This document shows, one piece after another, positions 11,601-17,854 of a stretch of DNA of 26,385 nucleotides. The stretch's first letter is position 1, and every line of letters starts with the position of its first letter. The notes under the pieces were generated by a model. The model ran no database searches. It saw only the letters and a program-made list of their open reading frames with translations, and was not told where the DNA came from. Position numbers and translations under genes: made by a program. Source of the stretch: DASQWC01 sp035640475 (GTDB lineage: Bacteria; Actinomycetota; JAICYB01); NCBI GenBank assembly GCA_035640475.1, contig DASQWC010000020.1:1-26385 (forward strand), given 5' to 3'.

Positions 11601-12055
11601 CCGCGAGCGAGGTCGTCCCGGTCGACGGACTCACCGACACGGACGTTGCGCGGCTCGAGATCGGCCGATCCCGGCGCCGGCTTCTGGATGAACCCCCGGG
11701 CCGAGGCGACGACGACGCGCGGTCCGGCGCCGTGCGCGAGCAGGCGCAACGCCTCGAGACGGTGAGCCGAGATGCGCGGGTCGGGAGACAGTCCTTCGTA
11801 CGGAAGGACGTCCCAGGCGGCGAGCAGCGCGGTCGGCTGTACGAACTCGTCGGCCGCGGCTCGCAGCGCTTCGGCCTGGGCTTCCGTCGGGACGACGACT
11901 AGCACGCATCGGTCGAGCACGTGCGCCAGCCCGCCACAGAAGTACGGGCGAACGGCGTCGGGGACGGCCACGCCTTCGCCGCCGCCGTGGAGCACGTCGC
12001 GAAAGACGGGATCTGCCTCCCATCGCTCGAGCAGATGTCGCAGTGGTGCCGTCAT
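8618..12055 (-). CDS. mfd: Transcription-repair coupling factor Mfd
   Basis: 1145-aa ATP-dependent translocase that removes stalled RNA polymerase from lesions and recruits UvrA. Domains in order: UvrB-like N-terminal part (about 1-300, with FAVRGGIVDVFP); RNA polymerase interaction domain from about 472 (GELRPGDAVVHTHHGIGRY); RecG-like helicase with Walker A GDVGFGKTE (Lys629), DEEH box (724-727), TLTATPIPRTLEMSLSNI and the motif-VI region QLRGRVGRAGEQAYAYLF; and a C-terminal TRCF domain (LPVDAYLPTSYI). Length is normal. It starts with ATG behind a good AGAGGAA site and is the first gene of the operon, divergent from the APH-like gene 76 bases away. Confidence 0.98.
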   Translation of the reverse strand: MTAPLRHLLERWEADPVFRDVLHGGGEGVAVPDAVRPYFCGGLAHVLDRCVLVVVPTEAQAEALRAAADEFVQPTALLAAWDVLPYEGLSPDPRISAHRLEALRLLAHGAGPRVVVASARGFIQKPAPGSADLEPRNVRVGESVDRDDLARGLVELGYVREDVAADPGTFAVRGGIVDVFPAQSDRVARIELFGDEVESIRLVDPATQRSVGDATGVVMVARTELPPSALVRERAGSAAVLTRDRAYLNDITDRLERLADGAVPEGSESLLPRLWDPARDDLGSLLPEECTVLILDPLRVADEAARAVEQEEELAALWADPDRVARDITDRPARHREEEGVLHLPLERVVSDIRASGRDVWRTEAFAPAPSSPVIDAHAWEPMSPRTLLERCRVLRADGFDLVFCALPREAAAVRARLTEEELGGADVVASQLHGGFISAPLRLAVVTHTEWHARPPAPARPKRQKRPAALGELRPGDAVVHTHHGIGRYVGMETREVAGFVREYLLIEYAAGDRLFVPTDTTESLQRYIGSDEPALSRLGSGDWERAKARVRKRVRDIAADLIRLYSARLHSKGHSFPLDTPWERELAESFPFDETPDQLRAIDEVGRDMNREIPMDRLVCGDVGFGKTEIAVRAAFKAVVEGKQVAVLVPTTLLAQQHHATFSERFRPFPVKVGMMSRFIDAGEQQEVVAELATGEMDVVVGTHRLLSSDIKFKDLGLLVIDEEHRFGVAQKELLRKMRVDVDVLTLTATPIPRTLEMSLSNIRDLSLIDTAPADRRPVRTFVGPFDERLLAAAIRRELGRGGQVFVVHNRVQSIGRELRRLERLVPEARVAIGHGQMDEDRLERTMLDFWDRKIDVLLCTTIIEAGLDIPTVNTLIVDRADRLGLAQLYQLRGRVGRAGEQAYAYLFFPSNLRLTPAAHERLKTLAQYTELGSGMAIAMRDLEIRGAGNLLGAEQHGHIEAVGFEMYVRLLEEAAKELRGMKSAELPEVRIDLPVDAYLPTSYIDREPLRLAAYRRIAETVMTSDVDDATEELRDRYGPLPAPARTLLEVARLRADAREIGITDISVAPHELHGRVAKLRPIHVDAEIGGRIKALHPRAVVSEATETLLLPLGPPAVDENIVEWLRETVIPLFSRDRVPAEP

Positions 12056-12078
12056 CGTTCCTCTCGTACAACGCCGCT

Positions 12079-12106
12079 AAGGGCCAGATTCGAAAACCGG
12101 GCCCTT
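12079..12106. promoter_or_regulatory. Inverted repeat in the mfd / APH-like divergent gap
   Basis: AAGGGCC (12079-12085) and GGCCCTT (12100-12106) are complementary 7-base arms in the 76-bp gap between the two divergent genes. Both promoters must lie in this gap or in gene ends. I could not identify convincing -35/-10 pairs, so this is only a possible shared operator or hairpin. Confidence 0.25.
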
Positions 12107-12131
12107 CCGAGACGTCAGTGTAGAACGACTC

Positions 12132-12989
12132 ATGGACAGCGATGCGGTTCGCGAGCTCCTGCTCCCGCGAGGGATCGAAGCCCGCGAGATCGTCCGGATC
12201 GAGGGCGGGTGGGCGTCGCACACCTTCGAGGTCGACGGTGAGTGGATCTTCCGCTTTCCCCGCAACGACGAGATCGCGCGCTCCCTCGAGCGCGAGATCC
12301 GGCTTCTGCCCTCGCTGGCTCGAGCGGTGTCCTTCGCCGTTCCGCGCTTCGAGTTCATCGGCTATTACGACGACCGCCTGTACGCCGGCTACCGGAAGAT
12401 CGAGGGCGTTGCGCTCGATGAGATCGAACTCGACGACCGGCTCATCGAAGGCGTTGCGCGGGCGCTTCGCGAGCTCCACGATTTTCCCGCATCCGACGCG
12501 CGGGACGTCTTCGGCGACCCGGGCACGGTTGATGCCTGGCGCGATGACTACATCCGGCTGCGCGAGAAGGCCGAGATCCAAGTGCGGCCGCTCCTCGACG
12601 CCGCGACCTGGAACGCCGTCACGATCGGCTTCGAGCAGTTCCTGACTGATCTCGACTTTTCACCGGCGCTCGTCCATCGCGATCTCGGAATGGAGCACAT
12701 CCTCGTCGACCGGGAGTCGATGTCCGTCACCGGGATCATCGATTTCGAGGAAGCTGGAGTCGGCGATCCGGTCATCGATTTCGTCGGGCTTCAGATCGAG
12801 TTCGGTGACGAGCTCGTCGAGCGGATCGCGCAAGAGTACGGATCCGCGTTCGACGGGGCCGCCCGCGAACGCTGCAAGTTCTACGCGTGGATGGGATCGG
12901 TTCACGCAATCTTCTACGGGCTCGAGACGAGCCGGCAGTCGATCGTGGACGACGGCGTGCGCGTGCTACCGAAGCGGCTCGGCGTCTAG
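12132..12989 (+). CDS. Aminoglycoside-phosphotransferase-fold kinase, substrate unknown
   Basis: 285-aa protein of the APH/choline-kinase-like family. The nucleotide-binding lobe has EWIFRFPRN (38-45) and Glu54. The catalytic loop is HRDLGMEHILVD with Asp184 as expected base, and the metal-binding IDFEEAGVGDP has Asp204. His189 replaces the usual catalytic-loop Asn; I recall this HxDLxxxH form from other APH-like subfamilies, including macrolide kinases. HRD instead of HGD is less usual. Many chromosomal members act on metabolites, so this is not evidence of antibiotic resistance. No Shine-Dalgarno sequence precedes the ATG. It is alone on the plus strand, and its TAG stop interlocks with the pth stop in a CTAG. 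Confidence 0.88.
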   Translation: MDSDAVRELLLPRGIEAREIVRIEGGWASHTFEVDGEWIFRFPRNDEIARSLEREIRLLPSLARAVSFAVPRFEFIGYYDDRLYAGYRKIEGVALDEIELDDRLIEGVARALRELHDFPASDARDVFGDPGTVDAWRDDYIRLREKAEIQVRPLLDAATWNAVTIGFEQFLTDLDFSPALVHRDLGMEHILVDRESMSVTGIIDFEEAGVGDPVIDFVGLQIEFGDELVERIAQEYGSAFDGAARERCKFYAWMGSVHAIFYGLETSRQSIVDDGVRVLPKRLGV

Positions 12990-13600
12990 CGCGCGTGCAG
13001 GAGGTTCTGCGCGGCGTCCACGCCGTCGCGAACGAGGACGCGCATCGCCTCGAGCCCCCGCTCGATCGCGCCCTCGACCGCTTCCGCATCCTCGGGTCGC
13101 ATTCTCGAGAGCACGTGGTCGGCGCCTTCTTCCTTCGACGGCGGCTTGCCGACGCCGATCCGCAGCCGGAGGAAATCGCGCGAACGAAGCGCCGCCTGGA
13201 TCGACTCGAGTCCGTTGTGGCCGGCCGTACCGCCGCCCACCTTCAGCCTCACGGTCCCGGGCGAGAGATCGAGCTCGTCCTGGACGACGACGAGGCGATC
13301 CGGTGAGATGCCCTGCTTGCGCACAAGACGCGCGACGGGCCGTCCCGACTCGTTCATGTACGTCGTCGGGACGGCCAGGACGACGGCGTGGCCGTCGATC
13401 TCGGCCTCCGCAACGCGCGCTTGTCCGCGGGTCCGCTTGAGCTCGGCCCCCGACTGCTCCGCGAGCAGCTCGACCAGACGTGTCCCGACGTTGTGTCGCG
13501 TGCGTGCGTACGCAGGGCCGGGGTTTCCGATTCCGACGATGAGATACGACGGGCGATTGCCCCTTCGTCCGGGGAATACCCCCCGCCCCCGGGCGACCAC
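12986..13600 (-). CDS. pth: Peptidyl-tRNA hydrolase
   Basis: 204-aa enzyme that frees tRNA from peptidyl-tRNAs dropped by ribosomes. Family residues are present: Asn26 in VGIGNPG, catalytic His36 (RTRHNVG), the TTYMN segment (Met82, Asn83), Asp108 (VVQDELDL) and GGTAGHNGLES with His128 and Asn129. The start is GTG at 13598-13600, three bases after the rplY stop. It gives an unusual basic extension of about 18 residues before YLIVGIGNPG, but no later ATG, GTG or TTG precedes the conserved strand, so I keep it. It follows rplY in the same operon, as in other actinobacteria, and meets the APH-like gene tail to tail. Confidence 0.96.
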   Translation of the reverse strand: MVARGRGVFPGRRGNRPSYLIVGIGNPGPAYARTRHNVGTRLVELLAEQSGAELKRTRGQARVAEAEIDGHAVVLAVPTTYMNESGRPVARLVRKQGISPDRLVVVQDELDLSPGTVRLKVGGGTAGHNGLESIQAALRSRDFLRLRIGVGKPPSKEEGADHVLSRMRPEDAEAVEGAIERGLEAMRVLVRDGVDAAQNLLHAR

Positions 13601-13603
13601 CGA

Positions 13604-14347
13604 CTAGCCCTCTTCGCCGCCCTCGCTGGCTTCCGCGGGAGCTTCGCCGCCCTCGCCCTCGACGGCCTCGCCTTCGGCCGGTTCGGCTTCCTCCACGGCG
13701 GCCGCGTACTCCTTGAGCGCCTCGAGGTCTTCGGGCGACAGTGCGGCCAGCGCCTCGGCCTCCTCGACGGAGAGCGTGACTTCCTCCTCGACGCGCGGTG
13801 CGACCACCGAGCAGAGCGTCTGCTCCGGGTCGGTGAGGATCGTGACGCCGCTCGGCGCCCTGAGCTCGCCGATGCGTGCCGTCGAGCCGATCTCCATGTC
13901 GGAGACGTCGAACTCGATGTGCTCGGGGAGGTCGCGCGGCAGGGCTTCGATGGCGACCATACGCAGCTGCACTTCGAGGATGCCGCCGAGCTTCACGCCG
14001 GCCGCCGTTCCGACGATGGTCACTTCGACCTCCGTCTGAACCGGCTTGTCCTCTTGCACGCGGTGGAAGTCGACGTGGAGCGCGACTTGCTTCACGTGGT
14101 CGATCTGAAGGTCCTTCACGAGGGCGAGGTAGTCGCGGCCGCCGTTGACCTTGACGGTCACGAGCGGGTGCGCGCCGTGCTGGTGCAGCACACGCAGCAG
14201 GTCGGAGCGTGGAACGGCGAGCGCGACGGGCTCGATGCCCGCGCCGTAGATGACGCCGGGCAGCAAACCGTCGGCCCGCAACTTGCGGACCTCGGTGCGC
14301 CCGCGGGCGTCGCGGGGCTCAACTGAAAGCACGATGTCTTTCGCCAT
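13604..14347 (-). CDS. rplY: 50S ribosomal protein L25 (CTC form)
   Basis: 247-aa L25/CTC-type ribosomal protein, which binds 5S rRNA. The N-terminal 5S-binding domain (about 1-95; RKLRADGLLPGVIYG, GGRDYLALVKDLQIDHVK) is followed by the CTC beta domain (about 96-185; DLPEHIEFDVSDMEIGSTARI) and a very acidic Glu/Ala/Gly tail from about 186 to 247. Such tails occur in long L25 forms. The start is ATG, but the bases before it are pyrimidine-rich (TCCTCTCCC on the coding strand) with no Shine-Dalgarno sequence. An extended -10-like motif 12 bases upstream suggests a leaderless or very short-leader mRNA. It is followed closely by pth. Confidence 0.95.
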   Translation of the reverse strand: MAKDIVLSVEPRDARGRTEVRKLRADGLLPGVIYGAGIEPVALAVPRSDLLRVLHQHGAHPLVTVKVNGGRDYLALVKDLQIDHVKQVALHVDFHRVQEDKPVQTEVEVTIVGTAAGVKLGGILEVQLRMVAIEALPRDLPEHIEFDVSDMEIGSTARIGELRAPSGVTILTDPEQTLCSVVAPRVEEEVTLSVEEAEALAALSPEDLEALKEYAAAVEEAEPAEGEAVEGEGGEAPAEASEGGEEG

Positions 14348-14359
14348 GGGAGAGGACTC

Positions 14360-14368
14360 ACGTTAGCA
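14360..14368 (-). promoter_or_regulatory. Candidate extended -10 promoter of rplY-pth
   Basis: On the minus strand TGC followed by TAACGT (14368-14360) fits an extended -10 element (TGN-TANNNT). No -35 is visible; the repeat copy B occupies that region. Initiation about seven bases downstream would leave a leader of only about six bases before the rplY ATG, which agrees with the absence of a Shine-Dalgarno sequence. Confidence 0.4.
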
Positions 14369-14375
14369 AAGCATT

Positions 14376-14469
14376 GGGGGGTTCGGGGGGCCGCGGAGCG
14401 AAGCGGAGCCGCCGCGCGAAGCGCTGCAGCCCCCCGATCTAACTGGGAGCGCGCGGGAGCGCGCAATTG
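14376..14469 (-). repeat. 94-bp structured dispersed repeat, copy B
   Basis: Reverse-complement copy of 4496-4589 with three substitutions in 94 positions. It fills most of the 154-bp gap between prs (upstream) and rplY (downstream), in the same sense as those genes, whereas copy A is antisense to its neighbours. Of the three differences, one turns a C-G pair of hairpin 1 into a U-G wobble, one lies in the loop of hairpin 1, and one (A for C) breaks a pair of the inner stem of hairpin 2. Outside copy B the gap holds only the candidate rplY promoter. Confidence 0.85.
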
Positions 14470-14501
14470 ACGAGTAACCAACGGCCGAACGAAACCTACG
14501 G

Positions 14502-15473
14502 TTAGTTGTCGCCGCCGAAGATGCCCGAGACCGATTCGTCTTCGAAGACGGCGCGGATCGCGTCGGCGATGATCCGGCCCACCGACACGACCGCCAGCTT
14601 CGGGAATCCCTTCTCCGGGGGGATCGGCAGCGAATTCGTCACGATCACCTTGCTCAGCGGCGAGTTCTGCAGCCGGTCCGCGGCACCGCCCGAGAACACT
14701 GCGTGCGTCGCCGCCGCGTACACCTTGGACGCACCGTTGGCGACGATCGTCTCGGCGGCCGCAACGAGCGTTCCGCCGGTGCTGATGCTGTCGTCGACGA
14801 GCACGCAGACCCGCCCCTCGACCTCGCCGACGATGCCCAGCGTGTCGACGGCGTCGTGCACCCGCGGGTCGCGGCGCTTGTGCGCGATCGCCAGCCCGGC
14901 CTCCGGGCCGAGCTTGCGCCGGAACTTCTCTGCGTCCTTCACCTCGCCGGCATCCGGCGCGACCACGACGACATCGGAGCCGACGTCGTCCCGCACGGCC
15001 TCGACGAGGAGCGGAAGCGCGGTGAGGTGATCGAAGGGAACATCGAAGAACCCTTGGATCTGCCCGGCGTGCAAATCGACCGACATGACTCGGTTCGCTC
15101 CGGCGGCGTCGAAGAGGTCGGCCATGAGCTTGGCGGAAATCGGCTCCCGGGCGAGGTGTTTCTTGTCCTGGCGCGAGTAGGGGAAATACGGGAGCACGGC
15201 GGTGATGCGCCGCGCGGATGCGCGCTTGAGCGCGTCGATCATGATCAGGGTCTCGACGATGCGATCGTTGACCGGATGCGAGTGCGTCTGGAGCACGAAG
15301 GCGTCGGCACCCCGCACCGACGTCAGGAAGCGCGCGTAGATCTCGCCGTCCGCGAAGTGCTGGATGTCGACCTCGCCCAGGGTCACACCGAGGTGCTTGG
15401 CGACCTCATCGGCGAGCTCGGGGTGGGAGCTCCCCGAATACAAGAGGAGTGTTCGGCGCGGATCGAACTCCAT
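14502..15473 (-). CDS. prs: Ribose-phosphate pyrophosphokinase (PRPP synthetase)
   Basis: 323-aa enzyme that makes PRPP from ribose 5-phosphate and ATP for nucleotide, histidine and tryptophan synthesis. Visible motifs: FADGEIYARF (40-49), the ATP-site YFPYSRQDKK (96-105), His135 in VDLHAGQIQGFF, VAPDAGEVKDAEKF, and the PRPP/ribose loop VDDSISTGGTL (226-236). Ser231 replaces the Asp of the usual bacterial DDxIDTGGT; a DDxxSTGGT loop is familiar from archaeal-type enzymes. The ATG shares one base with the glmU stop (TGATG), so expression is coupled to glmU, as is usual in actinobacteria and firmicutes. Confidence 0.95.
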   Translation of the reverse strand: MEFDPRRTLLLYSGSSHPELADEVAKHLGVTLGEVDIQHFADGEIYARFLTSVRGADAFVLQTHSHPVNDRIVETLIMIDALKRASARRITAVLPYFPYSRQDKKHLAREPISAKLMADLFDAAGANRVMSVDLHAGQIQGFFDVPFDHLTALPLLVEAVRDDVGSDVVVVAPDAGEVKDAEKFRRKLGPEAGLAIAHKRRDPRVHDAVDTLGIVGEVEGRVCVLVDDSISTGGTLVAAAETIVANGASKVYAAATHAVFSGGAADRLQNSPLSKVIVTNSLPIPPEKGFPKLAVVSVGRIIADAIRAVFEDESVSGIFGGDN

Positions 15474-16912
15474 CAGCTCTTGGACCCCCTTCTCTTCGTC
15501 GAGCGTTTCGCCGCCTTCGGCTTGGCCTTGCGCGCCGGCTTCGCCCTTTTCCTTCTCGGCGTCGCCGGCACTCCGTACACGAGCTCGCCGGGACGGACGT
15601 CCTTCGTCACGACCGATCCGGCGCCAGTGTAGGCGTCGCTCCCGACGCGAACCGGTGCAACGAGGATCGAGTCGGAGCCGATGAAGACGTCGTCGCCGAT
15701 CGTCGTCCGGTGCTTGTCTTTACCGTCGTAGTTGGAGGTGATCGTTCCGGCCCCCACGTTGGAGCCGCGACCGACCGAGACGTCCCCCAGATACGAGAAG
15801 TGCGGGACCTTCGCCCCTTCACCGATGCGCGCGTTCTTCATCTCGGCGAACGTACCGGCCTTGGCGTCTTTCGCGAGGACGGTGCCGGGGCGCAGACTCG
15901 CGAACGGGCCGACGCTCGCGCCCGGCCCGATCTTCGCTTCTCGTGCAACGGCGAATGTGACGGTCGCGCCGTCGGAGACGACCGTATCGACGAGCCGGAC
16001 GTTGGGACCGATGTCACACCCTTCGCCGATCTTCGTGCGACCTTCCAGGAACGTGTTCGGCCGGAGCACCGTGTCTGCACCGCACACCACACCCGCGTCG
16101 ACGTACGTCGTGTCGGGGTCGATCACGGTGACGCCGGCGTCCATCAGATCGCCGACCACTCTCCTGCGCGCCACGCGCGCGAGCACGGCGAACTCTGCTC
16201 GGGTGTTCGCGCTGAACACTTCCTCGGCATCGGCCTCCGCGCTCGTCAGCTCGTCGCCGGCGCGTACGAGCTCGCCGACGGCGTCCGTCAGGTAGTACTC
16301 GCCCTGGGCGTTGTCCCGGCCGAGCTTCGGGAGCACCCGTTCAAGCGCGTCGCGGCGGAACGCGTAGGTGCAGGTGTTGACCTCCCGGATTGCGAGCTGC
16401 TCCGGCGTCGCGTCGCGCACCTCGACGACGCCGGTGATCCAGTCGCCCGTTCGCAAGACGCGCCCGAAGGACGCCGGTCCGTCCATCGCGGTGAGGACCG
16501 ACGCCGCCGCGTCGTTCTCGCGTCGCGCGCGAACGAGACCGGCCAAGCTCTCGGCGCCGATGAGCGGCATGTCCGCCGCACAGACCAGGACGTCGAGTAC
16601 GCCGTCGAGCTTGCGCAACGCGAGCCGCGTCGCGTCACCGGTGCCTTTCGGATCTCTTTGGACGGCGTGCACGACCTTGAACGGAAACTTCTCGCCGGCC
16701 AGCGCTTTCTCGATGTGTTTGCCCGGCGGGACGACGAGACACACCTGCGAGATCGGCGTCGTTTGGTGGACCTGCCGCAGAGTTTCGAGGACGTGCGTCA
16801 CCATCGGCCGCCCGACGAGCGGCTGCAGGACCTTCGGTCGGGCGCCGCGGAACCGCTTCGAACGACCCGCCGCGAGAACCACGGCGCTCAGGCGCGCGCT
16901 TCGTGCAGTCAC
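15473..16912 (-). CDS. glmU: Bifunctional UDP-N-acetylglucosamine pyrophosphorylase / glucosamine-1-phosphate N-acetyltransferase
   Basis: 479-aa bifunctional enzyme making UDP-GlcNAc for peptidoglycan. The N-terminal uridyltransferase domain (about 8-240) has LSAVVLAAGRSKRF, ARPKVLQPL (Lys27), GTGDATR and CAADMPL (Asp114). The C-terminal left-handed beta helix (about 255-450) has RPGTVL, VPHFSYLGD with catalytic His371, and GAGTITSNYDG. The last ~27 residues are a strongly basic Lys/Arg/Ala/Pro tail (about 453-479). The start is GTG at 16910-16912. The tRNA-Gln 3' end is at 16914, so no independent ribosome-binding site is possible and leaderless translation after tRNA processing is likely. 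The next GTG (residue 11) would cut into the nucleotide-binding strand. Confidence 0.96.
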   Translation of the reverse strand: MTARSARLSAVVLAAGRSKRFRGARPKVLQPLVGRPMVTHVLETLRQVHQTTPISQVCLVVPPGKHIEKALAGEKFPFKVVHAVQRDPKGTGDATRLALRKLDGVLDVLVCAADMPLIGAESLAGLVRARRENDAAASVLTAMDGPASFGRVLRTGDWITGVVEVRDATPEQLAIREVNTCTYAFRRDALERVLPKLGRDNAQGEYYLTDAVGELVRAGDELTSAEADAEEVFSANTRAEFAVLARVARRRVVGDLMDAGVTVIDPDTTYVDAGVVCGADTVLRPNTFLEGRTKIGEGCDIGPNVRLVDTVVSDGATVTFAVAREAKIGPGASVGPFASLRPGTVLAKDAKAGTFAEMKNARIGEGAKVPHFSYLGDVSVGRGSNVGAGTITSNYDGKDKHRTTIGDDVFIGSDSILVAPVRVGSDAYTGAGSVVTKDVRPGELVYGVPATPRRKRAKPARKAKPKAAKRSTKRRGSKS

Positions 16913-16913
16913 G

Positions 16914-16985
16914 CTGGGAGGGGCGGATTCGAACCGCCATAACGGGATCCAAAGTCCCGGGTCCTGCCGGTTGGACGACCTCCCA
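16914..16985 (-). tRNA. tRNA-Gln (anticodon UUG)
   Basis: A 72-nt cloverleaf on the minus strand. Acceptor stem TGGGAGG pairs with CCTCCCA, discriminator base G. D stem GTCC/GGAC closes loop AACCGGCA. Anticodon stem CGGGA/TCCCG closes loop CTTTGGA, giving anticodon TTG. Variable loop is TTAT. T stem GGCGG/CCGCC closes TTCGAAT. The U1-A72 pair is typical of tRNA-Gln. CCA is not encoded. It lies 11 bases after the ispE stop and one base before the glmU start codon, so it appears to be transcribed within the operon. Confidence 0.96.
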
Positions 16986-16996
16986 CCCCACTCAGT

Positions 16997-17854
16997 TTAG
17001 GCACCGCCTTCGCCGCCAACCGCCAGGCGAACACCCCAGGTGATCGGCTGCGCAACGATGACGTCGGCGAAGGTGTCGCGCACGCGCGCGACAACGTCGC
17101 GCGCGTGCGCCTCGTCGCTCGTGACCCCGACCACAGTTGGGCCGCTGCCCGCCACGAAGGCAACACCGGCGGCTCGACGCATCGCGTCGAGCCGCCCTTC
17201 GAGCCCGTCCACCAGCGCGCATGCCGCGGCCTGGAGGTCGTTGTGATGCAAGGTCGCCGGAGCATCTTCAGTCGAAAGCCTGTCGAATGCCTCGTAGGCG
17301 TCGGCAGCCGACACGCCGATGCTGGAGACGCCGAGCACGAACCATCCGTCGGTTCCGCCACCACGATTGCGGACGCGTTCGCCTCGTCCCGTCACGTGCA
17401 CGAGCCCGCCGAGCATGATGCCGGGAACGTCGGACCCGACTTCGGCGGCAAGCTCGACGAGCTCTTTCGCGCTGCGCCGTGCGTTCCATGCAGCATTGAG
17501 CCCGACGAGCGCGGCCGCCGCGTCGGCGCTCCCGCCGCCCAGACCCGCGGCGACCGGAATCGACTTGTGGACGACGATCGTCGTCGGTCTCGGCTCGGCC
17601 TTCTCGGCGAGGAGCGCCGCGGCCGCGTGAACGATGTTCGCGTCGTCCTGCAGTCCCGGATGTCCGGGAACCACGACGCGCACCGGAACGTCACCGACGC
17701 CCGTCTCGATGTCGAGCCGGTCGGTCAGCGAGATCGTGTGGAGCATTCCGCGCACGTCGTGGTAGCCGTCCGGACGACGCTCGCCGACCCGCCAGCCGAT
17801 GTTCACCTTCGCGGCTCCGTAGACGCGAACCTTCCGCGGCGGCGACTTCGTCAC
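16997..17854 (-). CDS. ispE: 4-diphosphocytidyl-2-C-methyl-D-erythritol kinase
   Basis: 285-aa GHMP kinase of the MEP isoprenoid pathway, phosphorylating CDP-methylerythritol. It shows the AAKVNIGW strand with catalytic Lys16, RRPDGYHDVRGMLHTISLTD, the ATP-binding glycine-rich loop PVAAGLGGGSADAAA (100-114), catalytic Asp142 (GSDVP) and the third GHMP motif near the C-terminus (AFVAGSGPTVVGV). The GTG start overlaps the rsmA stop in GTGA. A longer upstream reading of the same frame lies inside rsmA and is rejected. It is part of the conserved rsmA-ispE pair, with tRNA-Gln and glmU directly after. Confidence 0.95.
   Translation of the reverse strand: MTKSPPRKVRVYGAAKVNIGWRVGERRPDGYHDVRGMLHTISLTDRLDIETGVGDVPVRVVVPGHPGLQDDANIVHAAAALLAEKAEPRPTTIVVHKSIPVAAGLGGGSADAAAALVGLNAAWNARRSAKELVELAAEVGSDVPGIMLGGLVHVTGRGERVRNRGGGTDGWFVLGVSSIGVSAADAYEAFDRLSTEDAPATLHHNDLQAAACALVDGLEGRLDAMRRAAGVAFVAGSGPTVVGVTSDEAHARDVVARVRDTFADVIVAQPITWGVRLAVGGEGGA

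Noticed and set aside
12132..12989. Aminoglycoside resistance gene
   Set aside because: APH fold is clear, but the chromosomal setting and diverged catalytic loop (HRDLGMEH) do not identify a drug substrate.
13604..13800. Low-complexity Glu/Ala run as a coding artefact or tandem repeat
   Set aside because: It is the in-frame acidic tail known from long L25/CTC proteins; no exact tandem units.
16909..17364. 151-aa minus frame running through tRNA-Gln
   Set aside because: It crosses a complete cloverleaf and lies in another frame of ispE; no family similarity.
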